A stretch of 64,000 nucleotides of DNA, taken from contig KB722754.1 of NCBI GenBank assembly GCA_000349905.1, positions 371,082-435,081 of the forward strand, in the 5' to 3' direction. This document shows, in pieces, positions 20,840-31,928 of this stretch. The stretch is from Volvariella volvacea V23 (taxonomy: Eukaryota > Basidiomycota > Agaricomycetes > Agaricales > Pluteaceae). The notes below the pieces were generated by a model. The model was given only the letters and a program-made list of their open reading frames with translations. It had not been told where the DNA came from and made no database searches. Both the position numbers and the translations under genes were made by a program. Position 1 is the first letter of the stretch; each line of letters begins with the position of its first letter.

Positions 20840-23542
20840 GGACCGAGGCCGCGGGGTCGTTTGGACGCATAAAATGCAAGGTGCAGTGTGTACGATAGCT
20901 GGGATATTGTTGTGGAAAGATTATATACGGACGGACTCGTTTTATTGCTGTTAGAATTCTACCAGAGAAAACGCTATTTACATACATTCCCCCTCTTCTT
21001 CCTCTTTTTCGTTGACGACGCTTGTTTTGGGAAGGCATCTAATAGGTTTTTGCTTTTTTCCTTCGTATACCATTATCACCTCTGTTCCATTGTCTTATTG
21101 CTTACCTCGACTTGATGGGTCTTTGTAGCACTCTTCCCTTACCCGGGAGTGTGTGAGACCTCTTGCTCGTTGGTATGGCTTTGATTGGTTTTTTTATTCA
21201 TAGTAGCTTAGCGGCTTTTTTGACTTGTTGATCTTTCCCTGACTGGTGTTCGTTCTCCGTTTGTGTATTTGCTAGTGCGTTGATTATATATATCTTGTTC
21301 GTGTCTTCGCCCCCACTGGACAACGTATATTGGATTAAGCTCAAGCGTACGTGCCGTAGATGGTGTCTCGCTACTCTACCACAACAAAACTTTGTGTGAT
21401 TCCGTAATAGCTCTGGCTCTGGATGCTGGTGTCTCTGCCGCCACTACGACAGCGACAGTTCGCGAGGCGATCTCTCGCCAAGACAGTAAGCGATCACCTA
21501 CAATACCAGGAAAAAGAGTTCAACAAGTTATTCACAGTTGAACTACGGATCCCAAGAGCTGCGTGCCGTGTAGGCGAAAGGTTCGACTTCTGACGCAGCG
21601 ATGTTGCGGATGATCGCATTCTATAGACCTCTCTGCACTTCTTCAGGGAAAGTTAGTGCAGGGATGCAGCTTAGAATATTCCTCCTGATGAGTTCGTGAG
21701 CTTGCACCGATGTTCTTTGTATCAGTCTTGGTCCCTGTCTGTCCCTGTGACACTTCCCATCCTCGTATGAATCTTCCATCTAGAAAATGTGTACTTAACT
21801 CTCCACAACACCTTATACGATCTTGATTTCACTAGAGCATGATTCGCCCTTTGACAAGCTTCAAGGTACAATGCTGCCGCGGACCTATCTTTTACCTCCC
21901 AACTTCGACAAGAGACCGCGCACTTCTAGCTCAGTAGGCTAGGAGGTGCGTTCTTCTGCATAGCTGTCATCCAAGCCATTCAGTTTTGGATGGGAGCGAC
22001 ACACCCTTCCCATGATAAATAGCTATGCTTAAACCCATCGAATCGCGTATGAGATGCAATCTGCCTCAGAGCCAATGTATGGGAGAGTTCGGGAAGTCAG
22101 GGCGTCGAATTCTAATTCTCATATAGAATGAGGTCGCATTGGAGTGATTTGTCGGATAGTGCTTGTCAGTGCCCGAGGTGGGTAGATTTTTCGGCCATGA
22201 GGTTGCGATGTGAGTTGTAAGTGTCAGGAAGTTGCGCGAAAGTATCCATAGAAGCGGACATACTCACTGGGAGAAGTGCATACACATTCGGCTGCGAATC
22301 TACATTGTCATCATATGTTCTCCCTATATATGATTATGCCCTGTAACTAGTAACGCCACATCAGCATGGGTAGCCGTTTCAGTCTGTCAAACGCGCCAAC
22401 AGAACCACGGAGAACTCAAAGCAATGAAACGAAGTCTTCATAAATGACAAGACATGTCAGAAATACGTTTTCTGTGTAAAAGCTGCTTTGTCGCCTTGTT
22501 TCAATCCTATTCGGGGATTGCCGCGCCATAACTTACACCATGTTCAAGTATGGTTGTAAAACGCGCAGTCAAGTTGGATTGATCTATCATTACATTAGTT
22601 CATCCACCCCTGCGCCGGCAGGGGATTTAATGAGGCCTGAAGCTCAACTTTTCACCGCAGGCGCAGATCTTCCTGTTTACAACCCGTTACGACGCGCCAC
22701 TTCCCATAACTCCCTCCACGAGGCCGCGTTTAACGGGAATAACCCCCACAAGGAGATGCGTTGGCACTGCCTGCGATCATGGAGGAAGTAACTAGAACAT
22801 ACAGAACTAGTGATTCCTGAGGATAAGCTTCACAAAAAATACTAGGAGATTCGAAGGGACCCACCAAATTCACTTATCGCGCGCACTGCACTATAGATAT
22901 TGGCATCCATCAAGAACTCCTTCCCCAAGAACTATGACTTGTGTCTTGGGGCTTAGAGTGTGCTGCGCTTTGGGCTTCTGTCTCTGGAAGAACCCAAAAG
23001 ATTACGCTTATCTCCATCATATCTGTCAATCGGCTTTGGCGGAAAAGCTGAAACCCAGCTATCGAGTCGAGTATAGTTGCGCCAGCCAGGCGGCGAGCAT
23101 TTCGGCAAGTAAATCCTGTTATGTATATGTTTTATGTTTGAAAATTCCAGATCGAAGATATATTGTCATTTGCATACCTTGGCAGACCCGACTCAGCTTA
23201 ATTTAGAGTGAGGAAGGACCTTGCGTGATTGAAGCGCAGCACGGACATTCGTTGAGTGAGTGAAAAAAGTAAGCCTCGTTTCGTTTTTTTTTTTTTGCAC
23301 AGCTACATCACTAGCCTATTTTGCTGCCCCTGATGGGTTAAATATCAGAAAGAAGAAATTTACCACAGCATGTCTGCGGATTACACGATGAATGTATATA
23401 GATACCTCACCCAGTGACTTTTGTACCCTTCGTGGTCCCCCATTTCTCAATCGACCACAGAACAATCCGAGGATAACCTTTGTACGTTCATGCACGTTCC
23501 CAATTGCTAATGCTCATGTAGACTTCGAGGTTTTGATACGTC
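20840..23542. other. Intergenic stretch, possibly holding decayed coding sequence
   Basis: No intact gene is supported. Around 21540-21700 (+) the frame reads DPKSCVPCRRKV, the first half of a Zn2Cys6 cluster motif, but a stop codon lies just upstream in frame and the second half is not recoverable in one frame. A 13-T tract lies at 23284-23296. The remainder shows only short random-looking frames. Confidence 0.45.
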
Positions 23543-24711
23543 ATGATTGTTACTCCAGACGGCCATCGTGAGTGGTCGTCATCCTCTGCATTGGATACAT
23601 TGCTGACATCGAGCTCCAACTGTCAGTGCCAGGGAAAGGAGAAGTAGACTGGGGCGGGCCTCCGCCGCAGAGCACTCAGGAAGATGCTTTACCTGCTTAC
23701 TCCTATATTCAGCAAGAGGACGACGAAGGACAACAGTACTTACGCCAACGCATACCCTCCGCAGGTGTCGTCGTTAGACTTCGCTTCCCTCGGCGTTCCA
23801 CCAGTGAGCCTGCATTAGTTGAGGGAACCCCCAATATGCGGTCCCAGAGATGCCTTAGGCTCGATCTCCGAAAGATATCGGGCCCAGGTGACCCATATGC
23901 TTCAGATCCGTCCACGACATCCTCTTCGTCGTCGCCTGTCACTCTTACCCACAATGATTCCGAGTTCACATTAGTAGCATCGCCAACTTTTGGGGTGGTG
24001 TGTTCTGACGAACATATCGCAACTGGAGTGCAGAGCACTATGCCGGAATGTCTGGGTAATCCCAGTAAAATCAATTCTACAGTAATACCCGACACTCACT
24101 TGGTCCATCCCGAGCTGGGTGTCAGCTACATCCCCACTCATGGCATACATCCCATTTGCGACCGCCCCAATTTCCATGATATTACACCTGATCCTACTTC
24201 TCCAGCATCTGTGGATATTCTCCGTACTGAATCGGCTGTGCCAGGATTAGATTTGGAGGCATCGCCAAAGCATTCGCCGATGTCTATTATGAAGGATCGC
24301 CTTCAGCGACTAAAGTCAAGCACAATTTCCCTCGCAAAGCGAGTCCCTGCCCCTTGGTCCAGGGCGAATAGCCGCACAACCATAAGAGCCGATTCATCTC
24401 TTGCGAGAGCCCGCGGCAAGGGAAGATCGGACTTGACAGCTGCAGCGCCTCTGGCGGTTAACGATACCACAACCAGAGACGACGATCCCGCGCGAAATCT
24501 TCAATCAAAAGATTTCCCCACGGCCGCGCACGCTAGCGCTAGCGCGCCGACCGCTACACTCGGACAGCGCCATTCAGCGTCTCGATGGACGCTTGAATTC
24601 GAGCGCGTATCAAGCTCGGGTCGCGGTGCGACCTGGGTGGACGACGTGAGCGTGGAGATTATCGATGGGGAGGATTTTTTTTTGCTTATCAGCGACGACT
24701 TCGCGCGATAG
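23543..24711 (+). CDS. Low-complexity orphan protein, two exons
   Basis: I do not recognise a family. The open frame runs through 24711, but the best start is ATG at 23543: exon 1 (23543-23567) encodes MIVTPDGH, then a 59-nt intron (23568-23626) with GTGAGT donor, TGCTGAC branch and TGTCAG acceptor, joining to LPGKGEVDWGGPPPQ. The product is about 369 aa, rich in Ser, Thr, Pro and Arg, with no membrane segment. Visible features: an acidic stretch QQEDDEGQQ near residue 40, a serine run near 105 (TTSSSSSPVTL), a basic segment MKDRLQRLKSSTISLAKRV, and a charged C-terminus EFERVSSSGRGATWVDDVSVEI ending ISDDFAR. It looks mostly disordered. It stands alone between intergenic regions. Confidence 0.6.
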
Positions 24712-25523
24712 CGATGTCGACATGAATATTAAATTACATACATCAAATGAGCATATCTCTAGCACTCAGAAATCTGTCAAGATTTCGTATCCCATTGGTA
24801 AGAAAGACTGTCTATTGATTGAATTACACTCTCCCCTCAGTTGCTAGAGGTATCATACTCATCATATCACCAGAAATCAGTTTTATTTTGTAGTACATTG
24901 TAGATTTACTTTGTAGACTACTATGTATAAAGGATGTAAGTTGTACATCCATAGCTACTAGCCACAATGCCACAAATATATCCATCTCTGCTTTATTTTT
25001 CAGGATGAAGATTGTTTGATGGATCATGGTCAGCAGCCATGGCAGCTCACTTGGACATCCAAGGTGATAACACAAATTACTCAGCGAGGACGACAGTTGC
25101 AAGAAGAGGCACAAGAGAAAGCTCGATAATGAAATGAAAAGAGATATTTCGAGGTCATCGCGAGGCCATCAATCAATCAAAATTCTCGGGGCAATAGTCG
25201 GCGAATCAGGCCCATTCAAAAGCGGATGAATGATGACTTCCTCTAAATCTGTTTACAAGTTTTGCGAAGGCATGACTGCGCGCAGTCCAATGTGCGATCA
25301 TTACAACCTCAACGCAGACCAAGCGGTACGCGCACGTAGCCTTACTTAAGGAAGACAACTTCTCAAGGTCGCCGAATGGTATGCCCGTTCTATCTCGATT
25401 AAACGGCATGACGGAGTGAGTGGTGACTCAGGTATAGCATTAGCCCTACTAAGTATCAAAGGTTGTTAAACGTTCTTTGACATGATAACTCTACTTCTAT
25501 GCGTCAGAATCCCTGCGAGACGC
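24712..25523. other. Intergenic, no gene seen
   Basis: AT-rich 3' flank shared by two convergent genes (orphan on plus, CX9C protein on minus). Short frames only, without domains. Confidence 0.55.
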
Positions 25524-26137
25524 TCAGTACGGAGCGGCGGCGGCTTGACACTGTAATCAAGGGTCAATCACATTAGGAACGGAACGGAAATTTTTGAAGA
25601 CTTACAGCCTTGAGTTGTTCAAGGTACCAGCTACAAGATTGGAGGTCGGCCTTCTCCAGGCATTTAGAGAATTCTGAATGACGATCTTAGTATAAGCGCA
25701 AAAGGAAGTAAGGGAGAACGCACCCTTTGCCTGGGCCTCGCAAGCTGCAGGGGCAGCCTGTTGCTGGACAGGAGCGGCTTGTTGGGCAGGAGCAGGTGTG
25801 CTGCTACCTCCGAATAGCATATGCGAAATACCATGACCAATGGTAGATCCTACTGCCACGGAACCGGCGGTAGCGGCCATTTGAGCAAGCATACCCGGAC
25901 CTTGGGATTGGGAAGCAGCAGCAGCAGGTGGTGGTGGGGCATGAGCTGGGGCATAGCCAGCAGGAGGGGCAGCAGCAGTATGTGCACCCCGAGTCTGGGC
26001 AGGTGCGGCGGGAGCAGGAGCAGGACGAGCAGGAGCAGGACGAGCAGCGGGTGCAGAGGGACGGCTACGTGATTGGCGCTGCAAAAACAACTGGTTAAAA
26101 AGTGTCGAGTGCGAGTTTGGATGGTACTTACGGGCAT
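25524..26137 (-). CDS. MIX17: Twin CX9C mitochondrial protein, Mix17/CHCHD2-CHCHD10-like
   Basis: Small intermembrane-space protein folded through the Mia40 pathway; relatives act in respiratory chain and cristae maintenance. Four exons: exon 1 encodes only MP (ATG at 26137, donor GTAAGTACC); exon 2 starts RQSRSRPSAPAARPAP and is Ala/Pro-rich, then the family's conserved hydrophobic segment GMLAQMAATAGSVAVGSTIG with HGISHMLFGG; a Gln/Ala/Pro stretch follows. The CHCH domain is spread over three exons and reads CEAQAKEFSKC ... CSWYLEQLKAC, two perfect CX9C pairs. It ends QAAAAPY with TGA at 25524. It is divergent from the mL45 gene with 186 bp between the start codons. Confidence 0.92.
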
Positions 26138-26323
26138 TATTAGGACGTTGAAGGGAGAGACTGACGGATGAGCTGGTGGTTATAAGTAAAGAGCTTAGAA
26201 ATTTGGCCCCGCCGCGTATGCGGAATGCCGAAGAAACGGTGCACAAACAAAAGCAAACAATCCAGAAATTTCCAGCCGGAACGGGACGTCAGTGCAACAT
26301 CCTCTCTAGAAGCTCGGCACTTC
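26138..26323. promoter_or_regulatory. Bidirectional promoter between two mitochondrial protein genes
   Basis: Only 186 bp lies between the ATG of the CX9C protein (minus) and the ATG of mL45 (plus). Both transcripts must start within or very near it. No TATA box was recognised. Confidence 0.6.
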
Positions 26324-27696
26324 ATGGTTTGTGGCATCACTAGCCGGTCTCTTGGGCTTTACCATGCACACTCCTTGGCTTATTCTCGTCTGGTGGCAGC
26401 TCGTGGACGTCACATAGTATGGAGAGGCGTCGCAACTGCAACAAAACAAAAAACGCCCACGGGTGCTTCCACCAGCAAACCCGCGAGGCCTACTGCGAAA
26501 GCGAACGCACAGGCTGCAGGAGGTAGTGTTAAGAGTGAGGCCACCGCATCTAAGCCGCAACCAACCCCTCGAAGAACCGGTACTGGAATGACATACAAGG
26601 TTCCCGAAAGAGAACAGCAGGAGAAGGTTATGTCCGAGGAGGAGCAGCTGGCTCAAGTTGAACAGATATTGAGCATGTCGCGACTGTTTCCTACGGCTGA
26701 CCCATGGGGCCAGAGGGTAGAAACACTAGGTGCGCCTATCTTCTAATGCCTTTTGATCGACACACTAACAAGTGTCTACAAGAAAGATGTCATGATTCCC
26801 TACTCTGTCGGCCCTAGTTCTTGGAAGCATTACGCTTCATGGAATGACGTTCGGAAGCAATGGATGGACAATAGATATAACGCTGCTAAGAATGCGACCA
26901 GGTAGGTTTCCAGTTCATTCTTAATTAAGTTCGGTCATAAATAATGTGTTCAGCCTGCTCATGTTAGCACAGTCTGACGCAATCCCTGGAGTCAACACGT
27001 CAGAGGCTAATTGGACCGAACGTTTCTTCACTCAGTGGCCATGGAGAATCTGGACAACGAAGTCCGTGAAGCCCTCAGCTTGGACCGCACCATTAAGACA
27101 AATTGCCTTGGACACCTACAAAGAGCTCAACACTGCTATTGCACAGTATGTCCCAGTTTGTTTGCGTACGAACCTGGTGACTTAATGCCATCAATCTCTA
27201 GCGAAGACAGCAGAGTTGTCAAATCCCTTACGACCAGCACCTACCACGATCATGTCCTCAAGCTACTGAAAAAATCTCATAACCCCGCGTTGACCAAAAT
27301 CTGGCGCTTCCACAAGGAGGTCACCCCCACGCGGGTCATCTCAATACGTAGCACCGAGGGGTATCTCGCGAATGAAGAACCCAAGTTTGGTAACCGGATG
27401 ATGGTCCATGCATTGGTCAAGTTCGACACTGAGCAGGTAAGTTTTGCGTGTCGAACATGTTATTAATCTATCACTTGCTGACCGGTCAATAGAGCTTAGA
27501 AATCTACGACAAGCGTGGAATAGCTCTACACACACCGGCTAACGGTGAACAAGTCACTCCTGGTCAGAAGATAGTTCCAGCTGAGAGGAGGCGAGTGACG
27601 GAGTATCTTGTGTTGGAGAAGAGAATGTGGTATGACGGTCCTTGGATGATTAGAGAGCAGTTGTGGGAGGCTCCTGGTATGATTTGTGCTACTTAG
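26324..27696 (+). CDS. MRPL45: Mitochondrial large ribosomal subunit protein mL45 (Tim44-like domain)
   Basis: Mitoribosomal protein at the membrane-facing exit side, related to yeast Mba1. The start MVCGITSRSLGLYHAHSLAY at 26324 gives an Arg-rich, acid-free presequence; the frame is open upstream but that part (MPKKRCTNKSKQ) is not needed. A basic low-complexity linker follows. The second exon gives DVMIPYSVGPSSWKHYASWN (acceptor GAAAG, which restores frame). The Tim44-like domain covers the C-terminal half: VVKSLTTSTYHDHVLKLLKK, LTKIWRFHKEVTPTRVISIR, FGNRMMVHALVKFDTEQ, LEIYDKRGIALH and RRVTEYLVLEKRMWYDGPWM. About five exons. Stop TAG at 27694-27696. The fold assignment is firm; mL45 versus Mba1 naming is by family convention. 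Confidence 0.88.
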
Positions 27697-29123
27697 AGAT
27701 ATTATCGTCTTTAAAACTGCTTAATATAATTCTCTTTATCGGCCCCCACCTTCGTGATAGATTTGACGCCTGATTCCTGTGGTGGTGTGGATCGCTAGCT
27801 GTCTCGAGCCAGGCACAGCACGCAGCGGCCTGTAGGTGGGGTGACCTTGCAGTCAAGACCCTTGGACGCATATTACTCACTAAAGAGCCATGACTCCCAA
27901 TGGCCACTTCTCTGGTGGAGCCGTGATTTCGCTCAAACGCTGAACAAGCTCAAGCTATCGGATGTAAGGACCGTTTTATCCGCCGACGTGTAGCATGGAG
28001 TTTTTCATTGATCCGCCATTGTGTGGTCTATGGCTGGGCACCGACTGCTGCCTGTGTAGAGCTTTGACTTCTAATGCTTGCGATGCCTTGGCAGAAACTA
28101 AAGACTAGCACGAGGATTACATGCTGGTTTCCCTGGTCAATCGCTGGTCAATCAGATTCACAAGGGTGATCACCCCTGCGCATAGCTGGTACAGTGATCT
28201 CCGAGTATCGGTTGGTCCTCAAGATGCATATTGACCGGATCTCCGACTTCATGGTGGTTCAAATCGCCAACGTCCAATTGCTATCCATTTCCGGGACCCG
28301 CGACTAGTGACATTGGACTTTATAGACTTGAACATCTAGATAGCATATGGAATTTAGTAATCTTCGCAATAACTATCCCTTCGCGAAAATTACACTTTAG
28401 CAAGTTATAAGAAGCAATTGTACAGTAATCCGTGTACGTATACTAGATGTGAAGTATAAGATTAAGAAACCGCTAACAGACAGGCTATATACATACTATC
28501 TACGTAAAGTGTCCAAAAGAGTGTGGGTGTCCGCAAACTAGGCGTTCAAGAATTGGAGAGTAGGAAAAGAAAAAGAGCGTGGAAGGTCGGTGACATTTGC
28601 ATCGATGCCTTTATCTGTATGAGAGACGCTTGGAGAACCACCAATAAAGATGGTTCCAATAGAGATTGATATATATACGATAATCAAAGGAATGTGCAGG
28701 CTGGTGCAATCTATGCAGCATCGTTGCGTCAAGCAAGCTACGATATTGAAGGAGATGTAAGAAGGTGGTGCGGAACTTGAAATTACTGGGGGAGGCCGTG
28801 GTGCTTCACATGCACCGCGTTAACCCTACGGGTGAAGTGCAACGGAATGAGGCCCTCGATTTAATGGCCACATCAACGTTTGGAACCCTGGCAGCATTCG
28901 GGAAGGGATGCAACCGCGGGCTAATGAAGTGGTGGCGAACAAAACCTTTTGAGACTAGAAGTCGTGGCACGATGGACGGGAGAACATACATGTGGAGAGT
29001 GAGAGCATTCTGGGTGGAAAGGACAGGTCGGGTAGAGTAGAGTGAAGATGAAGGAGAGCGGAAAGAATGGACGAAGGGTGGAGGAATGGGCAATATAGCT
29101 GTGCGGAGGAAATGGAAGGAAGG
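27697..29123. other. Intergenic, no gene seen
   Basis: Convergent 3' flanks of mL45 and the terpene synthase. The frames at 28765-29040 (+) and 28955-29254 (-) overlap each other and lack motifs. The central part is AT-rich with ATATATAC stretches. Confidence 0.5.
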
Positions 29124-30313
29124 TCACAAACGGCGGGGAAGAAGTTTGACGATGCGCGTGGCTTTAACCTCCCGACCCGTCTTCCTAAAATATCGCACCG
29201 TTTCAAAAGACCAGTGTAATGAGCCCACGATCCAATCTGCCAGTCCGTTGACATAGATTTGGGCGTCTTTGTCGATTTTTGGACCCCAAGAAGGCAGATT
29301 ATCCCTGTTGTGTATGAAACGATCTATCGACCGCTTGCAAAGCGAGCCAACGAAGTCGACTGCTGATTGTAGGTCAAGGCCTTCTTGGTTCATCACGACA
29401 GAAATCATGTTGTGGGTGTCGCCCTTGGACTGCTCTACGCTGTATGAGAAGATATCCTGTTTGCGGAGTCATGTTAGGGTGACAGCACGCGCATATAGTG
29501 GGAAGGACGGCATACATTCGACCATGTGACGAGGTCGTTGGTAGCCTCTCCAAGGCTTTTGATAATTGGGTGTTCCATCACTTCGTCAGGGATATGCAGG
29601 TCATTGGCATCTGATAGAGCAGCATTGAGTTTTGACACCTAGTGAAGTAATGGAACTGGGACTTACATTCAATCAAAGCCCAACAAGGCTTACACCCTGA
29701 CGTATCACGCCGTAAGGCGATATAGGACTCCAGATCGGGAATGACACCCGCCGCACGGTCGATGGCCTGTTGCGTGACGCTTTGGAAAAAGAAATCAAAG
29801 GTTTCGATGAAGCGTTGTTGGGTCCCGGGCGAGGCTGTCTTAATCATGCGCTTGTAGAAACTTTACAACCCATCAGCATTGGCTCCTTCATCACCAAAGA
29901 TAAACTAATGGAGCACTTACTCCCGTGTCATCTTTCCCACTTTGTGAGAGGTGCTGTAGGTATAAGGGTGGTAGAGCGAGTTCAACACCACGTCTGCCGT
30001 AGCAGATGTACCACGCTTGTCCATATCGTCCGATAGGTTGTCAAGGTGAAAGAGGTAGGTGAGGAAATCGTTTACGACCCGCAGCTGGGGGTATTCGGCA
30101 TCAGGATAGCACATCGCTGTTAATAATCCTGCTTTCAGGCCATGATACGCTTCCCGCTTTTGCCCCATCAGATTTCCTTTTTGGAATAACCACGCCTTTG
30201 TTTCCTTCGTCACTTGCTTTCTGTGTTGGTTGATACGCAGCTTAAATTGACAATGAGAAACAAGATCGGGTAGAATGAAATGCGTTGGAAGGGGACGATT
30301 TATGAGAGAGCAT
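29124..30313 (-). CDS. Sesquiterpene synthase (basidiomycete class I), apparent one-base frameshift in exon 1
   Basis: Cyclises farnesyl diphosphate to a sesquiterpene. Family landmarks in order: FILPDLVSHCQFKLRINQHR, then AYHGLKAGLLTAMCYPDAEY and RVVNDFLTYLFHLDN, followed by LSDDMD. The first metal motif is thus DNLSD rather than DDxxD. STADVVLNSLYHPYTY-like sequence follows, then TFDFFFQSVTQQAIDR, SYIALRRDTSGCKPCWALIE, and the second metal (NSE) motif NDIFSYSVE, split by an intron after its Asn. The C-terminus has HWSFETVRYF with the conserved RY pair, ending LLPRRL at 29124. About 335 aa if read from ATG 30313, the normal size. However, that ATG is out of frame with FILPDL by one base. No other gene of a terpene pathway is adjacent on this side. 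Confidence 0.85.
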
Positions 30314-30619
30314 TTTGGGGAATTGGGAGTTGGTGACGGCAAGCACAGACGCGGAGGAAGTCGTATTGACGAGAGGATTATTCGCAATCCGTCTTCACTT
30401 TGCGCTGTATTGCTATGTCGTAGTGGCCCTTGTTGTGTGGCTGACGAGGAGCGGATAAGTGTCTTCTTGCCTGTGGGACTCGAGGAACAGACCCTGGGAA
30501 GGAGAAAAGAAACTAAAGAAAGGAGAGAAGAGAGGATGAGGCGGAACAAACGCGTCGGAAGTGAGGACTCCAGCTTGGATGAATGAGGTGTGGACGGCGC
30601 AAGCAGAGCCGCCCCACCC

Positions 30620-30625
30620 TTTATA
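30620..30625 (-). promoter_or_regulatory. TATA box of the terpene synthase gene
   Basis: On the minus strand the sequence reads CTATAAAGGG. Downstream, from about 30590 to 30313, no ATG occurs in any frame; the first ATG is the one at 30313. Confidence 0.55.
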
Positions 30626-31897
30626 GGATGAGGGTGATTGATGGGTTGGGTGCGTGTACCTCTCCTTTTGGCCGTTTCTCGACAAGGTTTCAGGATTCCA
30701 AAATGTACGCCCTGTGGATTTCTTCCGATGCCGCGAAATAAGAAATGAAAGAAGACAGGGAGGCGAGATTTGCAGATCTCCCAAGTCCACAATGTCGTAC
30801 AAATGTCGTATAGGGACAAATCCGGAAACATTATCTTGTAAAAGAGCAAGGGAGATGACGGATCTGAGCCGCAGAGCCAAAAGGACGGAAGGGGTGTAGA
30901 GGGTGATGGGTTATAGGAGAATCTTGTCAGATCTGTGATGCCATGTAAACGATCGTTTGTCCACGCCCAACGCTGCAACTGAGCTAATCTCCAGCCACAC
31001 CAACTCTACGACACGTCAAACCTGCCAGCCGCCCGCACTGCGAGGCCGCCTTGCATGATTTCCCGTTGCGCATATCTAGGACCCGTTCCGGGCGATGCCT
31101 TATTAGAAAACCGACATTGCTATCTCGTGCGATCTCCGCGTGTTGTAGTGCGCGTTCGAGCATGAACCTGAGTCCGGAGCCATCCAATAAGATGAACACA
31201 AATACAAACACTTTGGCCAGGTTCGAGCGGGCCCATACACCACGACCCCAGGACAGATGTTGCGTGTGGGTATCGATCACATAGCCAGCTCCTGGGTACA
31301 GGGATACACAACATTAGCGCAACGAGTCCTCGATAGTATGCTTATAAAATTCTGAACATATCTCAGACCGTGGAAACGCAGAAGTAGAAGCCAAACACAC
31401 GCTCATACTGCGGCTATGACCAATATCAAAGATGCGCGAGTCTGGGCGGGACTTGAACACTGCTACAAGTTAAAACGTCAGACTTCGCAATGCTTGCACC
31501 GGGAAAGACTGACGTTGTATAAGTATCAAGGCGATATAGATAGAACACTAGTTCAGCCTTCCATTAAGGATCTTGCATTTATTACCTCGTATTATGCTGG
31601 CACAAGTAACGCAGATGCATAGCCCTCACAACAGGGATCATATCAAAAAGCTCTAGACGCTCTGTCGGCTATGGGATCAACAGACGAGGACAGACCACCA
31701 GATTAAGCAACTCAATTCAGATGGCAGCAAGATAGGCATTGCTACCGGGAAATGCTGGCATGGTGGCGAAAGATAAAGAGAGAAAAGTTTGCGTTTGTTT
31801 ATCGTTATCTAAGGTTGCATCATAGAACCAAACAGGGAAGCTCAAGACCGCGCCAATTAGCCTTGCCGAAGCCCTTTTGGCTTGTGCTTGAGTCTCT

Positions 31898-31903
31898 TAT
31901 AAA
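31898..31903 (+). promoter_or_regulatory. TATA-like box before the MFS gene
   Basis: TATAAA ends 25 nt before ATG 31929, followed by a pyrimidine patch (CTTTCCCCTC). The distance is short, so either the leader is tiny or translation starts at the second Met codon at 31953. Confidence 0.4.
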
Positions 31904-31928
31904 TCTTTCCCCTCGTTAACCGCTCACC

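Larger units (their letters stand above)
30314..31928. promoter_or_regulatory. Divergent upstream region of the terpene synthase and the MFS transporter
   Basis: About 1.6 kb between the two divergent starts. On the minus strand the terpene synthase frame stays open upstream to about 30978, but this stretch is Pro/Ser/Leu-rich, has a TATA box inside it and carries no family similarity, so I read it as leader and promoter. No other gene is supported. Confidence 0.55.

Noticed and set aside
21905..21960. tRNA-like string CTAGCTCAGTAGGCTAGGAG
   Set aside because: Only a D-arm-like sequence is present. I could not pair an acceptor stem or find a T-arm GTTCRANNC box at the right distance.
30314..30978. 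In-frame open extension of about 220 codons upstream of the terpene synthase conserved N-terminus
   Set aside because: It contains the TATA box, is Pro/Ser/Leu-rich without family similarity, and its only upstream ATG (30831) lies before the TATA box. The family is about 340 aa without such an extension.
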